From NCBI RefSeq assembly GCF_017351175.1, contig NZ_JAFMPN010000007.1:62001-126000 (forward strand): a stretch of 64,000 bases of DNA, written 5' to 3'. This document shows positions 1 to 7,683 of the stretch, piece by piece. The notes under the pieces were generated by a model. It was given only the letters and a program-made list of their open reading frames with translations. It did not search any database and was not told the origin of the DNA. This stretch comes from Desulfovibrio sp. Huiquan2017. GTDB lineage: Bacteria > Desulfobacterota > Desulfovibrionia > Desulfovibrionales > Desulfovibrionaceae. Positions within the stretch are counted from its first letter, which is position 1. Each line of letters starts with the position of its first letter. The translations under genes were made by a program, and so were the position numbers.

Positions 1-747
1 GTTCAGGTGACCATAGCCCGCGTAGAGCAGGGTCTCGGCAAAGGGCATGACCGCCCCGTGCACGTGGAACCGGCCGGTGAAGTAGACGCCCAGGGCGCAA
101 CTGGCCACCACCCCGAGGAAAGCCCCGAGAAAGGCGGTCAGGCCGGTACGGTTCACACCGGCCACCAGGAAGATGATCACCGCGCTGAGCAGGGCGACCA
201 CGCCCAGGGTCAGCCAGACCGGGTCCGTGCCCTTGAGCAGCAACGGGACCAGGATCTTCCACAACAGCAATCCGGTAAAGACGAAGGACAACAGCGCCTT
301 GAACCCTGTCAGCCCGCCGAAGGCCAGGAGCAGCGCGGCGAACAGGCCGAGCAGAAAGAGTTCCAGCCCCAATCGGTAATGGGCCTGCGGGTTGACGTAG
401 ATGACCTTGCCCCCGCTGTCCACGGTCAGAATGACGTAGGCCGTGTCCCCGGCCTTGAAGAGCTTGTCGCGATCCAGTTGGCCCAGGAGCTGGTTGCTGG
501 CCGAGAAGGTCTCGCCCTTGAACGGCCCATCCAGGATTTCGAGCGTCACGGCCTGCTCGCCCGCGCGGATCATGCCCAGGCTCTGGATGTTGGCGTCGTC
601 CACGGCCGTGATCCGGGCCGTGCAATGGACCGCGTCCCGGTCCTTGTTGGTCTCGAACCCGGTCGGCACGTAATAGAGGGCCACGGAAACGACGATGAAG
701 ATGATAACCAGGGCCCAATCGCGGGACGTCTTGTTGAGTGCGTGCAT
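1..747 (-). CDS. YibE/F-like membrane protein, cut by the left edge
   Basis: The reading frame starts at ATG 747 behind an AGGAAG ribosome site and runs off the window, so the C-terminus is missing. The N-terminus has one hydrophobic segment (about residues 11-25). A soluble stretch of about 90 residues follows, then at least four closely spaced hydrophobic helices. The last visible residues include VMPFAETLLYAGYGHLN, a pattern I recognise from YibE/F family membrane proteins. The molecular function of that family is not established. It lies 67 bases downstream of the phosphatase gene on the same strand, but a terminator-like hairpin separates the two, so cotranscription would need readthrough. 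Confidence 0.75.
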   Translation of the reverse strand, partial: MHALNKTSRDWALVIIFIVVSVALYYVPTGFETNKDRDAVHCTARITAVDDANIQSLGMIRAGEQAVTLEILDGPFKGETFSASNQLLGQLDRDKLFKAGDTAYVILTVDSGGKVIYVNPQAHYRLGLELFLLGLFAALLLAFGGLTGFKALLSFVFTGLLLWKILVPLLLKGTDPVWLTLGVVALLSAVIIFLVAGVNRTGLTAFLGAFLGVVASCALGVYFTGRFHVHGAVMPFAETLLYAGYGHLN

Positions 748-757
748 GATCTTCCTG

Positions 758-793
758 AAAAAGGGGCGGGCGGACCGTGGAGGCCCGCCCGCC
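758..793 (-). terminator. Terminator after the alkaline phosphatase gene
   Basis: On the minus strand GGCGGGCGG (793-785 region) pairs with CCGCCCGCC over 9 bp, followed by CCTTTTT. It lies between the phosphatase stop and the YibE/F ribosome site. Confidence 0.6.
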
Positions 794-814
794 GAAGGTT
801 GGATGAAACGCTGT

Positions 815-2284
815 CTAGTTGGCGGCCACGCGCGCGGCGGCGATGTCGGCAAACACGGCCTTGGCGGGCATGCCCATGGAGGCCATGAGCTTGGTGGCCA
901 CGTCCTTGTTGTCGTAGCTGCCGTTGAAGGCCTGGCAGTTCACGCCGATGGCGGAAGTGGAGACCGGCACGCCGGTGTGCTTGTAGGAGGTCCAGCCCAG
1001 ACCGGCCTTCTGGTTGAGCACGTGGGTCAGGGTCACGGACAGCGGGTCGTACTCGCCGTACAGCAGGTAGTCCCCGCCCTTGACCTTTTCCCCGGCCATG
1101 GAGCGGCGGAAGGCCTGCTCGATGTCGGCGGCTTCGTAATCGGCCAGGACCATGGGGTCGGTCTTGGCATCGCCGGTGAACTTCAGGCCGAAGTCGGCGG
1201 TGATGATCGGTTTCATGGCGTTGAAATCGCCGCCCTTCTTCTTGAAGTCCACCAGGGTCTCGTCGGTGAATTTCTGGAAGGAGACCTTCTGGTGGCTGAG
1301 GATATCGTAGTGGGAACCATACTTGGTACCCGCGAAGCCCAGGGTCAGGCCGCCGCATTCGTGGTCGCCGGTGACCACGATCAGGGTCTCGTCGGGGTGC
1401 TTGTCATAAAAGGCCAGGGCCTTCTGCACGGCCTTGTCGAAAGAAATGGTGTTGTCGATGGATGCGGCCGCGTCGTTGGCGTGGCAGGCCCAGTCGATCT
1501 TGCCGCCCTCGACCATCAGGAAGAAGCCCTTGTCGTTGTCGAGCATCTCGATGGCCTTACCCGTGAATTCGGGCAGGGTGATGTCCTTGTCGGTCATGTC
1601 CATGACATAGGGCAGAGCCTTGCCGTCCTGGAGCCAGGCGTTCCAGGCGATGACCTTGCCGTCGCCGGGCGCAAGCGCCATGAAGCCCTTCTTGTCGGTG
1701 ACGACCTTGTAGCCGTTGGCCTTGGCCTTTTCCAGGGCGTCGCCCATGGGGGCCTTGGACTTCTTGCCCGCCGGGTCCTTGAGCCCGCCGCCCGCGAAGA
1801 AGTCGAAGCCGGAGTCGGCCAGGGCATGATCGATCTCGTGGTACATGGAGCGATTCTTGACGTGGGCGTAGAACGCGGCCGGGGTGGCATGGTCAATGGA
1901 CACGGACGAGACGATGCCGACCTTCATGCCCCTGTCGCGGGCCATTTCGGCGATGGTCTTGACCGGCCTGAACTGCGGGTCCACGCCGATGTAGTTGATG
2001 TTGGTCTTCACGCCGGAGGCCAGGGCCGTGGCCGACGCGGCGGAACCGGTGATGAACCGGTCGTTGGCAAAGGTGGTGGTGATGCCCTGGGCGGGCATGG
2101 CGTCAATGGCCAGCTTGTGGCCCAGATAGGCGGAGCTGGCGGCCCGCTGGGGCAGCCCCATGCCGTCGCCGATGAAGAAAAAGACGTATTTGGCGTCCTT
2201 GGCCCAGGCGGAACCGGCCATGAACACCATGGCCAGGGCCAGCGCCAGGACACACCCGACAAACCGTTTCTGCACTTTCAACAT
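815..2284 (-). CDS. phoA: Alkaline phosphatase, secreted
   Basis: A 489-residue protein with a signal peptide (cleavage probably after GSAWA, residue 28). It carries the metal and catalytic motifs of the alkaline phosphatase superfamily: FIGDGMG (Asp40), the nucleophile Ser81 in TGSAASATA, DHATPA near 131, EGGKIDWACHAND (259-271) and TGDHECGG (305-312). It should hydrolyse phosphate monoesters in the periplasm. The residue before the nucleophile is Gly, where E. coli PhoA has Asp. GAGGAGG sits ahead of the ATG. A Pho-box-like site about 105 bases upstream suggests induction by phosphate starvation. The family assignment is secure; substrate range is not visible. Confidence 0.92.
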   Translation of the reverse strand: MLKVQKRFVGCVLALALAMVFMAGSAWAKDAKYVFFFIGDGMGLPQRAASSAYLGHKLAIDAMPAQGITTTFANDRFITGSAASATALASGVKTNINYIGVDPQFRPVKTIAEMARDRGMKVGIVSSVSIDHATPAAFYAHVKNRSMYHEIDHALADSGFDFFAGGGLKDPAGKKSKAPMGDALEKAKANGYKVVTDKKGFMALAPGDGKVIAWNAWLQDGKALPYVMDMTDKDITLPEFTGKAIEMLDNDKGFFLMVEGGKIDWACHANDAAASIDNTISFDKAVQKALAFYDKHPDETLIVVTGDHECGGLTLGFAGTKYGSHYDILSHQKVSFQKFTDETLVDFKKKGGDFNAMKPIITADFGLKFTGDAKTDPMVLADYEAADIEQAFRRSMAGEKVKGGDYLLYGEYDPLSVTLTHVLNQKAGLGWTSYKHTGVPVSTSAIGVNCQAFNGSYDNKDVATKLMASMGMPAKAVFADIAAARVAAN

Positions 2285-2613
2285 GTCAAACCCTCCTCAG
2301 GTCCATTTGGTGTTGTTTCAAGTCCCAGTATCTACGCCCGGAACGTTACGGAAGCATGTGACCGGGCGGACAACAGGTCACGAGGCGGTGACAAATCCGT
2401 TACAGCCGATCCGCTTGATTTTCTTATTGAATAGTAGTGCATCCCGAAGGCGGGCACAGGCCTTTTCGCTGGCTCCCCTTGAAAAGGACCGTTGTTTAGT
2501 GAATATTGGCCCGGAAAACGAACGCATATCGTGCCACTTTTTTCATTGAATTATCCGCCCCCTCCCCTGCGCGGCCGCGCCGGGAAACGGCGGACGAAAC
2601 CGAGGGAGCCCCC
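2285..2613. other. Divergent intergenic region, phosphatase / methyltransferase
   Basis: About 330 bases without a supported gene. It carries the Pho-box-like site on the minus strand and the leader of the methyltransferase on the plus strand. An in-frame ATG at 2506 could extend the methyltransferase by 36 residues, but that extension is Pro/Arg-rich and resembles no part of the family. Confidence 0.5.
2388..2405 (-). promoter_or_regulatory. Pho-box-like PhoB site
   Basis: On the minus strand the sequence reads CTGTTAC-GGAT-TTGTCAC: two heptamers close to CTGTCAT/CTGTCAC, 11 bases apart, as in a PhoB site. A weaker third heptamer (TCGTGAC) continues the same phase. It faces the phosphatase gene. 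By-eye match only. Confidence 0.45.
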
Positions 2614-3387
2614 ATGGAACCGACCGCACCGACCCCGCCTGTCAGCAAGGAATACTGGAACAACCATGCCCGGAGTTTCCCCCGGTTCGAGGAGGGCGAA
2701 GATAACTATGAGGCGGGCGTGATGCGGATGATCAAGGCGCACGGTGTGGATTTTCGCGGCGCGTCGGTCCTGGATGTGGGCTGCGGCAGCGGCATGTACA
2801 CCATCCGGATCGCCCGGGAGGCGGCACGCGTCACGGCGCTCGACGTCTCCGACGTGATGCTGGACATCCTGCGCGAGGATGCCGAGGCCAGGGGGCTTCA
2901 CAACATCGACTACGTGCGCTCGGAATGGATGGAGTACGACGGCGACGAAACCTTCGACATCGTCTTCTGCTCCATGACTCCGGCCATTCAGAGCGAGGCC
3001 TCCCGGCTCAAGTTGCTGCGTCACGTGGCCGGGGCCACCGTGTTCATGGGGTTCGCCGGGCTGATGAAATCCGACGTCATGAGCGGCCTGTACGCCCATT
3101 ACGGAGTGACGCCCCGGGTCTTGGCCAACGGCACCGAAATGCGCGACTGGCTCGACGGACGGGGCATCCCCTACGCCGCCTACCCAGTGGAAGGCGTCTG
3201 GCAGGTCCGAAGCTCCCTGGAAAAACTGACCGACTCCTGCTCCACGTTTCTCTCCCAGTACGGCGTGGCCGCCGAGCCGGATCATCTGCGCGCCTATCTG
3301 TCCGCGTTCGAGGAGACGCCCGGCTCCTTCCTGGAGCGCACGGAATACAAGATCGACCTGCTCATCTGGGACAAACGGGCGGCCTGA
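2614..3387 (+). CDS. SAM-dependent methyltransferase, class I
   Basis: A 257-residue protein starting at ATG 2614 behind GAGGGAG. The Rossmann motif VLDVGCGSGMYTI binds S-adenosylmethionine, and the acidic second motif TALDVSDVML follows. The middle region (FDIVFCSMTPAIQ) occupies the post-I acidic position. No substrate-specific domain is recognisable, so the target (small molecule, nucleic acid or protein) is unknown. It stands alone on the plus strand. It diverges from the phosphatase and is followed by a hairpin terminator before the trpS leader. Confidence 0.8.
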   Translation: MEPTAPTPPVSKEYWNNHARSFPRFEEGEDNYEAGVMRMIKAHGVDFRGASVLDVGCGSGMYTIRIAREAARVTALDVSDVMLDILREDAEARGLHNIDYVRSEWMEYDGDETFDIVFCSMTPAIQSEASRLKLLRHVAGATVFMGFAGLMKSDVMSGLYAHYGVTPRVLANGTEMRDWLDGRGIPYAAYPVEGVWQVRSSLEKLTDSCSTFLSQYGVAAEPDHLRAYLSAFEETPGSFLERTEYKIDLLIWDKRAA

Positions 3388-3394
3388 ACCGGAT

Positions 3395-3418
3395 GCCGCC
3401 CAGGGCGGCCCGTTTCTT
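3395..3418 (+). terminator. Short terminator after the methyltransferase gene
   Basis: GCCGCC-CAG-GGCGGC stem followed by CCGTTTCTT, eight bases after the stop codon. Short but GC-rich. Confidence 0.4.
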
Positions 3419-3445
3419 GACATCGACTGCGCCCACCCGTTAAGA
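3417..3445 (+). promoter_or_regulatory. Possible promoter of the trpS leader
   Basis: A perfect TTGACA at 3417-3422, a 17-base spacer and a weak TTAAGA at 3440-3445. If used, transcription would start at or just before the leader peptide ATG at 3452. Confidence 0.35.
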
Positions 3446-3451
3446 GAGGCC

Positions 3452-3526
3452 ATGCGTTCATCGGAACATCATACGAAAACACGTCGCTGGTGGTGGCAGA
3501 CTTTACGGAGTATGCCACCAGCATAG
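3452..3526 (+). CDS. Trp-rich leader peptide upstream of trpS
   Basis: A 24-codon open frame starts at ATG 3452, with AGAGAGG just upstream, and ends at TAG 3524-3526. Codons 13-15 are three consecutive TGG codons (3488-3496), giving RRWWWQ. Trp is the rarest residue in proteins, so a WWW run in a tiny frame followed by nested hairpins and a terminator is the signature of ribosome-mediated attenuation, as in the E. coli trp leader. The unusual feature is the gene it precedes: trpS, the tryptophanyl-tRNA synthetase, rather than a trp biosynthesis operon. The peptide itself is probably non-functional; its translation is the sensor. Confidence 0.8.
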   Translation: MRSSEHHTKTRRWWWQTLRSMPPA

Positions 3527-3613
3527 AGTATCAAGGTATCAAGCTGTCGGCATGCATGGCCGGCGGCATCGTCTCTTTTCAGGGCTGTCGGCATTTCCGG
3601 CAGCCCTTTCTTC
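3486..3613 (+). promoter_or_regulatory. Trp attenuator with six pairing segments controlling trpS
   Basis: Segment A (GCTGGTGGTGGCA, 3486-3498, containing the Trp codons) pairs with segment B (ATGCCACCAGC, 3512-3522). B can instead pair with segment C (GCTGTCGGCAT, 3543-3553; 9 of 11 positions). C can instead pair with segment D (GCCGGCGGC, 3559-3567; 9 bp with two G-U). D can pair identically with segment E (GCTGTCGGC, 3584-3592), because C and E are copies of the same 11 bases. E also forms the left arm of the terminator with segment F. Inferred logic: a ribosome stalled on uncharged Trp codons frees B to take C, which frees D to take E and disrupts the terminator. A ribosome that reads through covers B, C pairs with D, and the terminator forms. 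Confidence 0.7.
3581..3613 (+). terminator. Attenuator terminator hairpin in the trpS leader
   Basis: AGGGCTGTCGG (3581-3591) pairs with CCGGCAGCCCT (3597-3607) over 11 positions with one G-U, loop CATTT, followed by TTCTTC. It lies 38 bases ahead of the trpS ATG. Confidence 0.75.
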
Positions 3614-3650
3614 ATCCACAATTCGAAGACATCGGAAAGGAGACACGGCA

Positions 3651-4574
3651 ATGAAAAGAATATTAACCGGAGAACGGACGACCGGGAACCTGCACATCGG
3701 CCACTACTTCGGCTCGCTGCAATCGCGGGTCAAATTGCAGGACGAATACGAAACCTTCATCATCCTCGCGGACATGCAGGTCCTCTACGACCACCTTGAG
3801 GATGAAAAAGGCAAGTCCATTCGCGACAACGTGTACCGGGCCCTGCTCGATAACCTGTCCGTCGGGCTGGACCCCGACAAGGTGACCTTCTTCGTACAGA
3901 GCGAAATTCCCGAGCTCGCGGAACTGACCATGTTCTTCACCTTCCTGGTGTCCATTGGCCGGGCCAAGCGAAACCCCACGGTCAAGGCGGAAATGGAACA
4001 GGCCGGAACCAGCTATGAGCACATGAACCTCGGTTTCCTCTCCTTCCCGGTGTCCCAGGCGGCAGACATACTCCTGCCCAAGGCGGACCTGGTGCCCGTG
4101 GGCGAGGACCAGATCCCGCACATCGAACAGACCCGGGAGATCGCCCGCCGGTTCAATTCGCTCTTCGGCGAAACCTTTCCCACGCCGGACTATCTCGTCT
4201 CCACCTCCCCCCGGCTGCCGGGCCTTGACGGTCAAAACAAGATGTCGAAATCGCTGAACAACGTCATCAACCTCACGGACGACGAGGCCACGGTGAACAA
4301 CAGAATCAAAAAAGCGTACTCCGGCGAGGGGCACGCCCTCTTCACCTACGGCAAATTATTCGGCGTTGAGCCCAACGAACGCATGGGGACCTTCAAGCCC
4401 GCCCTGGCGGAAAGCGTCAACGCCTTTCTGGAACCCATCCGAACCCGCCGCAGGGAGCTGGAAAAGGAACCCGGTTACCTGCGCGAGATTCTGGACAGGG
4501 GACGGGACAAGGTCCGGGCGATCGGGGCGGAAACCCTCGCCCAGGTGAAGGAGCGGATGGGCATGGTCTATTGA
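3651..4574 (+). CDS. trpS: Tryptophan-tRNA ligase
   Basis: A 307-residue class I aminoacyl-tRNA synthetase that charges tRNA-Trp in the cytoplasm. The HIGH signature is at residues 15-18 (NLHIGHYFG) and KMSKS at 197-201 (QNKMSKSLNN). The length is a little under the usual 330. The start at 3651 is fixed by GGAAAGGAG just upstream; an upstream in-frame ATG at 3552 lies inside the attenuator and is rejected. Its expression is probably set by charged tRNA-Trp through the leader peptide, which would make the enzyme regulate itself through its own product. Confidence 0.95.
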   Translation: MKRILTGERTTGNLHIGHYFGSLQSRVKLQDEYETFIILADMQVLYDHLEDEKGKSIRDNVYRALLDNLSVGLDPDKVTFFVQSEIPELAELTMFFTFLVSIGRAKRNPTVKAEMEQAGTSYEHMNLGFLSFPVSQAADILLPKADLVPVGEDQIPHIEQTREIARRFNSLFGETFPTPDYLVSTSPRLPGLDGQNKMSKSLNNVINLTDDEATVNNRIKKAYSGEGHALFTYGKLFGVEPNERMGTFKPALAESVNAFLEPIRTRRRELEKEPGYLREILDRGRDKVRAIGAETLAQVKERMGMVY

Positions 4575-4597
4575 CGCGCCGCGGGCGCGCGGACGGG

Positions 4598-4630
4598 ACG
4601 GGGCGGCCGGGGAAAGGCCGTCCCCGTTCT
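4598..4630. terminator. Hairpin between convergent trpS and antiporter genes
   Basis: ACGGGGCGGCC pairs with GGCCGTCCCCGT (one bulged T). The T tract is weak on both sides, so it is a probable shared terminator rather than a certain one. Confidence 0.4.
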
Positions 4631-5558
4631 ACTGCATGAAATCGTGGGCCCAGCGGACCAGGTTGATACCGATGAGCAGGGCCCCTTCCCAGCGGCGGAC
4701 CTTCCAGCCCGTGCGCAGGATGACCAGGACCAGGCCGACCATGCCGACTAGGACGATCAGGCCGGACAGGGCCTCGGACGAGACCGGCAGCGGCTTGAGC
4801 AGGCAGGTCAGCCCGAGCACGCCCGCGAAGTTGAAGAAATCCGAGCCGATGAGGTTGCCGAGCAGCATCTCGTTTTTGCCCCGGACGGAGGCCGCCAGAC
4901 AGGTGACCAGTTCGGGCAGGGAGGTGCCCGCAGCCACGATAGTCACGCCGATGACCCAGGAGGACACCCCCAGCGTCGTGGCGATGGACGTGGCCGCCGA
5001 GACCATCAGGTCGCCGCCCGCAGCGATGGCCACGAACCCGGCCCCGAGCCAGACCCCATCCCGCCAGGTGGCAACCCGGCCCCGTGTCTCTTCCAGTTCC
5101 TCCGCGCCCACGGCCTCGCGCTTCACGCCCAGATAGACCAGGTAGCAGATGAGCAGGGCCACGAGGCAGCCACCGAAAAGGCGGCTCAATTGGCCGGTGA
5201 AGGACACGGCCAGAATACCCGCCGTGGTCAGGAACAGGAGCAGCCCGTCCCGGTAGACGATGGTTCGGTTGGAAACCAGCGGCTTGATCACGGCCATGAG
5301 CCCGAGGATGAAGCCGAGGTTGAAAATATTGGACCCGACCACGTTCGACAGGGAGAGGTCGTTCTGCCCCCGGAAGGCGGCATTCACAGTCACCAGGAAC
5401 TCCGGGGCCGAGGTGCCGAAGGCCACGATGGTCAGCCCGATGACCAGTTCCGAAACATTGTACTTGCGGGCGATGAGCGCCGCCGAGGTGACGATCCAGT
5501 TGGCTCCGAACCAGAGCAGCAGCGCCGAAGCGGCGAAGGAGAAGATGTCGATGAACAT
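4629..5558 (-). CDS. Calcium/sodium antiporter, CaxA/YrbG type
   Basis: A 309-residue inner-membrane protein with about ten hydrophobic helices in two inverted halves. Each half carries the alpha-repeat signature of the Ca2+:cation antiporter family: FGTSAPEFLV with NVVGSNIFNLG in the first half, and AGTSLPELVTC with NLIGSDFFNFAG in the second. The acidic residues in these repeats bind the ion. It probably exchanges cytoplasmic Ca2+ for Na+ or H+. It begins nine bases after the stop of the PP-loop gene, so the two are likely cotranscribed, though no functional link is evident. Confidence 0.88.
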   Translation of the reverse strand: MFIDIFSFAASALLLWFGANWIVTSAALIARKYNVSELVIGLTIVAFGTSAPEFLVTVNAAFRGQNDLSLSNVVGSNIFNLGFILGLMAVIKPLVSNRTIVYRDGLLLFLTTAGILAVSFTGQLSRLFGGCLVALLICYLVYLGVKREAVGAEELEETRGRVATWRDGVWLGAGFVAIAAGGDLMVSAATSIATTLGVSSWVIGVTIVAAGTSLPELVTCLAASVRGKNEMLLGNLIGSDFFNFAGVLGLTCLLKPLPVSSEALSGLIVLVGMVGLVLVILRTGWKVRRWEGALLIGINLVRWAHDFMQ

Positions 5559-5567
5559 TACCGGACT

Positions 5568-6659
5568 CTATGTGAAGGCGCGAACCGGCGCAACCTGGGC
5601 CTGGGCCTGTTCCCGCTTCCATTCGCGGACCAGGTCCGGGACGGGCTCGGACCAGCGCAGCGCGGTCTCGCGGGCCGGAATGACGGCCACGATCTCGGTC
5701 CCGCCCCGCCGTCCGACGCTCACCCGCACGGGTTCATCCGTGGCCGCAAACCGCTTGCGCGCCTTGCCCGAGTAAGAGCTGATCAGGGCGGCGGCGTCCC
5801 GGACGACTTCGGGAGTCCAATCGCCGCAAAGCGGCCTGCCCAGGGCCAGGGGCCCGGGGAAATCAACCAATTTGAAAAGATAGTCGCTGTCCTCGGCCAG
5901 GGCCGCGATCTGGTCGTTGTCCGCGGCGGTGCGGCCGAAGGCCAGCCAATGCGGACCGGCCCAGACCTGCCGTCCGGCGCGGGCCAGGGAAAAATCGCCG
6001 GGGGCAGGCCTCCCGCGATGGGTCAGAAGCCGCACGAACCGGGCCGCGCCGTGGGTCTCGGTCAGGCAGCAGCCCCCCGCCGGAGTGGGAATCTCGGTGA
6101 ATCCGTACCGCTCGGCCAAGGCGTATTGCGGCTTGCGTCCCCGGCCGCGCCAGTCGAGCAATCTGTCCCGGTCCACCAGCCCGGACGTCTCCATGGGCGT
6201 GGGCGGAAGATTCCTGGCGCACAGGGGGCGCAGGAGCACGTTGCGGACCTCGGCCCGCTTGGTGATCACGTTGAGTGCATCCTCGCGCTGGCTCATGGGC
6301 CGCTGGCCCACGACCTCGCCGGAGACGAGGAACTTCGCGCCGTATTCCCGCATGAGCCCGTGGGCGTGTTCAAGCATGATGATCTTGCAGTCGATGCACG
6401 GGTTCAGCCACTTGCCGAACCCCTGGGACGGGCCGTCCAGGAGCATGTTCACATAGGCCTGCCGGATGTCCACGGATTCGGCCTCGATGCCGTAGTGATC
6501 CCGCCAGAAGGGGATCAGATGGGGCTTGCCGAAAAAGGGCGTGACAAAGTGCAGCCCCAGGACCGTCAGGCCCTGATCCATGACCGTGCGCATGGCCAGG
6601 ATGGAATCCAAGCCGCCCGAGAGCAGGGCCAGCGCGTCGTAAGAGTTTCGTTCCGCCAT
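5568..6659 (-). CDS. PP-loop ATPase, MnmA/ThiI-like tRNA thiolation candidate
   Basis: A 363-residue protein starting at ATG 6659; a longer open frame exists but only its part from MAERNSYDAL on resembles a protein family. Residues 14-19 (SGGLDS) form the pyrophosphatase loop that adenylates a substrate. Cys88 and Cys91 (NPCIDC) and Cys197-Cys198 (AGGCCLT) are candidate catalytic or Fe-S ligands. The C-terminal third (NDQIAALAEDSDYLFKLV region) resembles the RNA-binding NFACT-R type domain. Such proteins are often named tRNA 2-thiouridylase-like. The target nucleotide cannot be read from sequence. It overlaps nothing and leads into the antiporter gene. Confidence 0.72.
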   Translation of the reverse strand: MAERNSYDALALLSGGLDSILAMRTVMDQGLTVLGLHFVTPFFGKPHLIPFWRDHYGIEAESVDIRQAYVNMLLDGPSQGFGKWLNPCIDCKIIMLEHAHGLMREYGAKFLVSGEVVGQRPMSQREDALNVITKRAEVRNVLLRPLCARNLPPTPMETSGLVDRDRLLDWRGRGRKPQYALAERYGFTEIPTPAGGCCLTETHGAARFVRLLTHRGRPAPGDFSLARAGRQVWAGPHWLAFGRTAADNDQIAALAEDSDYLFKLVDFPGPLALGRPLCGDWTPEVVRDAAALISSYSGKARKRFAATDEPVRVSVGRRGGTEIVAVIPARETALRWSEPVPDLVREWKREQAQAQVAPVRAFT

Positions 6660-6714
6660 GGAGGGGACCCTTATGTGAGATTCCGGCCGAGAGCAAGCGC
6701 CGGAAGGACCGCGC

Positions 6715-7482
6715 CTAGAGGGCCGACTTTTTGAGCAAGACGTTGAAGCGGGCCAGGAATTCCTCGGGCGACAGGCCGTGATTCTTGAAGTAGAGGAGGG
6801 AAACCGGAACGCACAGGGGCGTATCCTCACCGATCGTGCCGGGGCAGGCGACCACATTGTCGAACAAGGGCGCGTTCTCTTTCTTCAGGTATTCCCCGAG
6901 GCGGCGGTCGCAAACGACCATGTCCAGACGCCCCTCCAGCAGCATACGGAAGTTGGCCCGATTCGGATTTCGCCCTATGTTGCCCTCCAACTGGAATCTC
7001 TCGGCGGCCACGGCCTCCTGCCATTCCGGTCCATAACGGTATCCATCGATCACGCCGATGCGCAATCCCGCCAGGTCGTCCATGCTTTTCCAACAAGGCC
7101 GTGTGTTCGTGCGCAGTTTCCAGAGCACGGTGTGCATGTACTCCATGGGATCGGAAAAACGCATGAAGCGCTGCCGTTCAATGTCGACCACACAAGGAAG
7201 CATCAGGGGCATGGCCCCGGTCCGCATGGCTTCCAGACAGCGCCGAAAAGGCAGGATATGAAACTTCGGCGTATAGCCCATGGCGGACAAGATCCGCCCG
7301 AGCTTTTCCACAGCCGTCCCGCCCGGCTCCCCGCCCTGGTCCAGCCGGGACATGGGCGGCAGCAGATAGGCGGCCACCTCAAAAACCGGCCCCGCCGCCC
7401 GAGCCGTCCCTCCGAACAAACAAACGATCAATGCCATTGCGGACAACAGCCCGCCGATTCGTGCAAAAAGAATTCTCATCAT
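6715..7482 (-). CDS. Periplasmic solute-binding protein, family 3, orphan
   Basis: A 255-residue protein with a signal peptide (cleavage near GTARA, about residue 29). Its body resembles the SBP_bac_3 family: [10 protein letters not shown] at the start of domain 1, the central [12 protein letters not shown] stretch that begins domain 2, and [13 protein letters not shown] near the end. Members bind amino acids or other small ligands in the periplasm. No permease or ATPase gene is adjacent, so it may serve a distant transporter or a signalling role. GGAG precedes the tandem ATG codons. It diverges from recA. Confidence 0.78.
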   Translation of the reverse strand: MMRILFARIGGLLSAMALIVCLFGGTARAAGPVFEVAAYLLPPMSRLDQGGEPGGTAVEKLGRILSAMGYTPKFHILPFRRCLEAMRTGAMPLMLPCVVDIERQRFMRFSDPMEYMHTVLWKLRTNTRPCWKSMDDLAGLRIGVIDGYRYGPEWQEAVAAERFQLEGNIGRNPNRANFRMLLEGRLDMVVCDRRLGEYLKKENAPLFDNVVACPGTIGEDTPLCVPVSLLYFKNHGLSPEEFLARFNVLLKKSAL

Positions 7483-7606
7483 GTCTCCGTATTGTTCCGT
7501 GCCGAAAAGCCTACACGCGGCCGGACAATTCCGTGGGCCCGCCCGGGCCGCCCTGAAAGGGGCAACCTTTTGCGCGCACGGCCTGTTTTCCCATATATGA
7601 TGGGTG

Positions 7607-7643
7607 TTGCCCGCGAAGGACGTATCTGGTATCGGAACATGTT
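7607..7643 (+). promoter_or_regulatory. Possible recA promoter with palindrome at the start site
   Basis: TTGCCC (7607-7612), a 17-base spacer and TATCGG (7630-7635), followed by the palindrome AACATGTT (7636-7643) where transcription would start. An SOS-type operator would be expected here, but I cannot match it to a known LexA consensus for this group. Confidence 0.3.
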
Positions 7644-7683
7644 GCTTATTTGTTGCCGCCAGTCAAATCCCGGAGGATACCCC

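Noticed and set aside
695-2434. Long open frame antisense to the alkaline phosphatase
   Set aside because: It mirrors the codon pattern of phoA in a GC-rich genome; its translation is low-complexity Gly/Val/His/Asp and matches no family.
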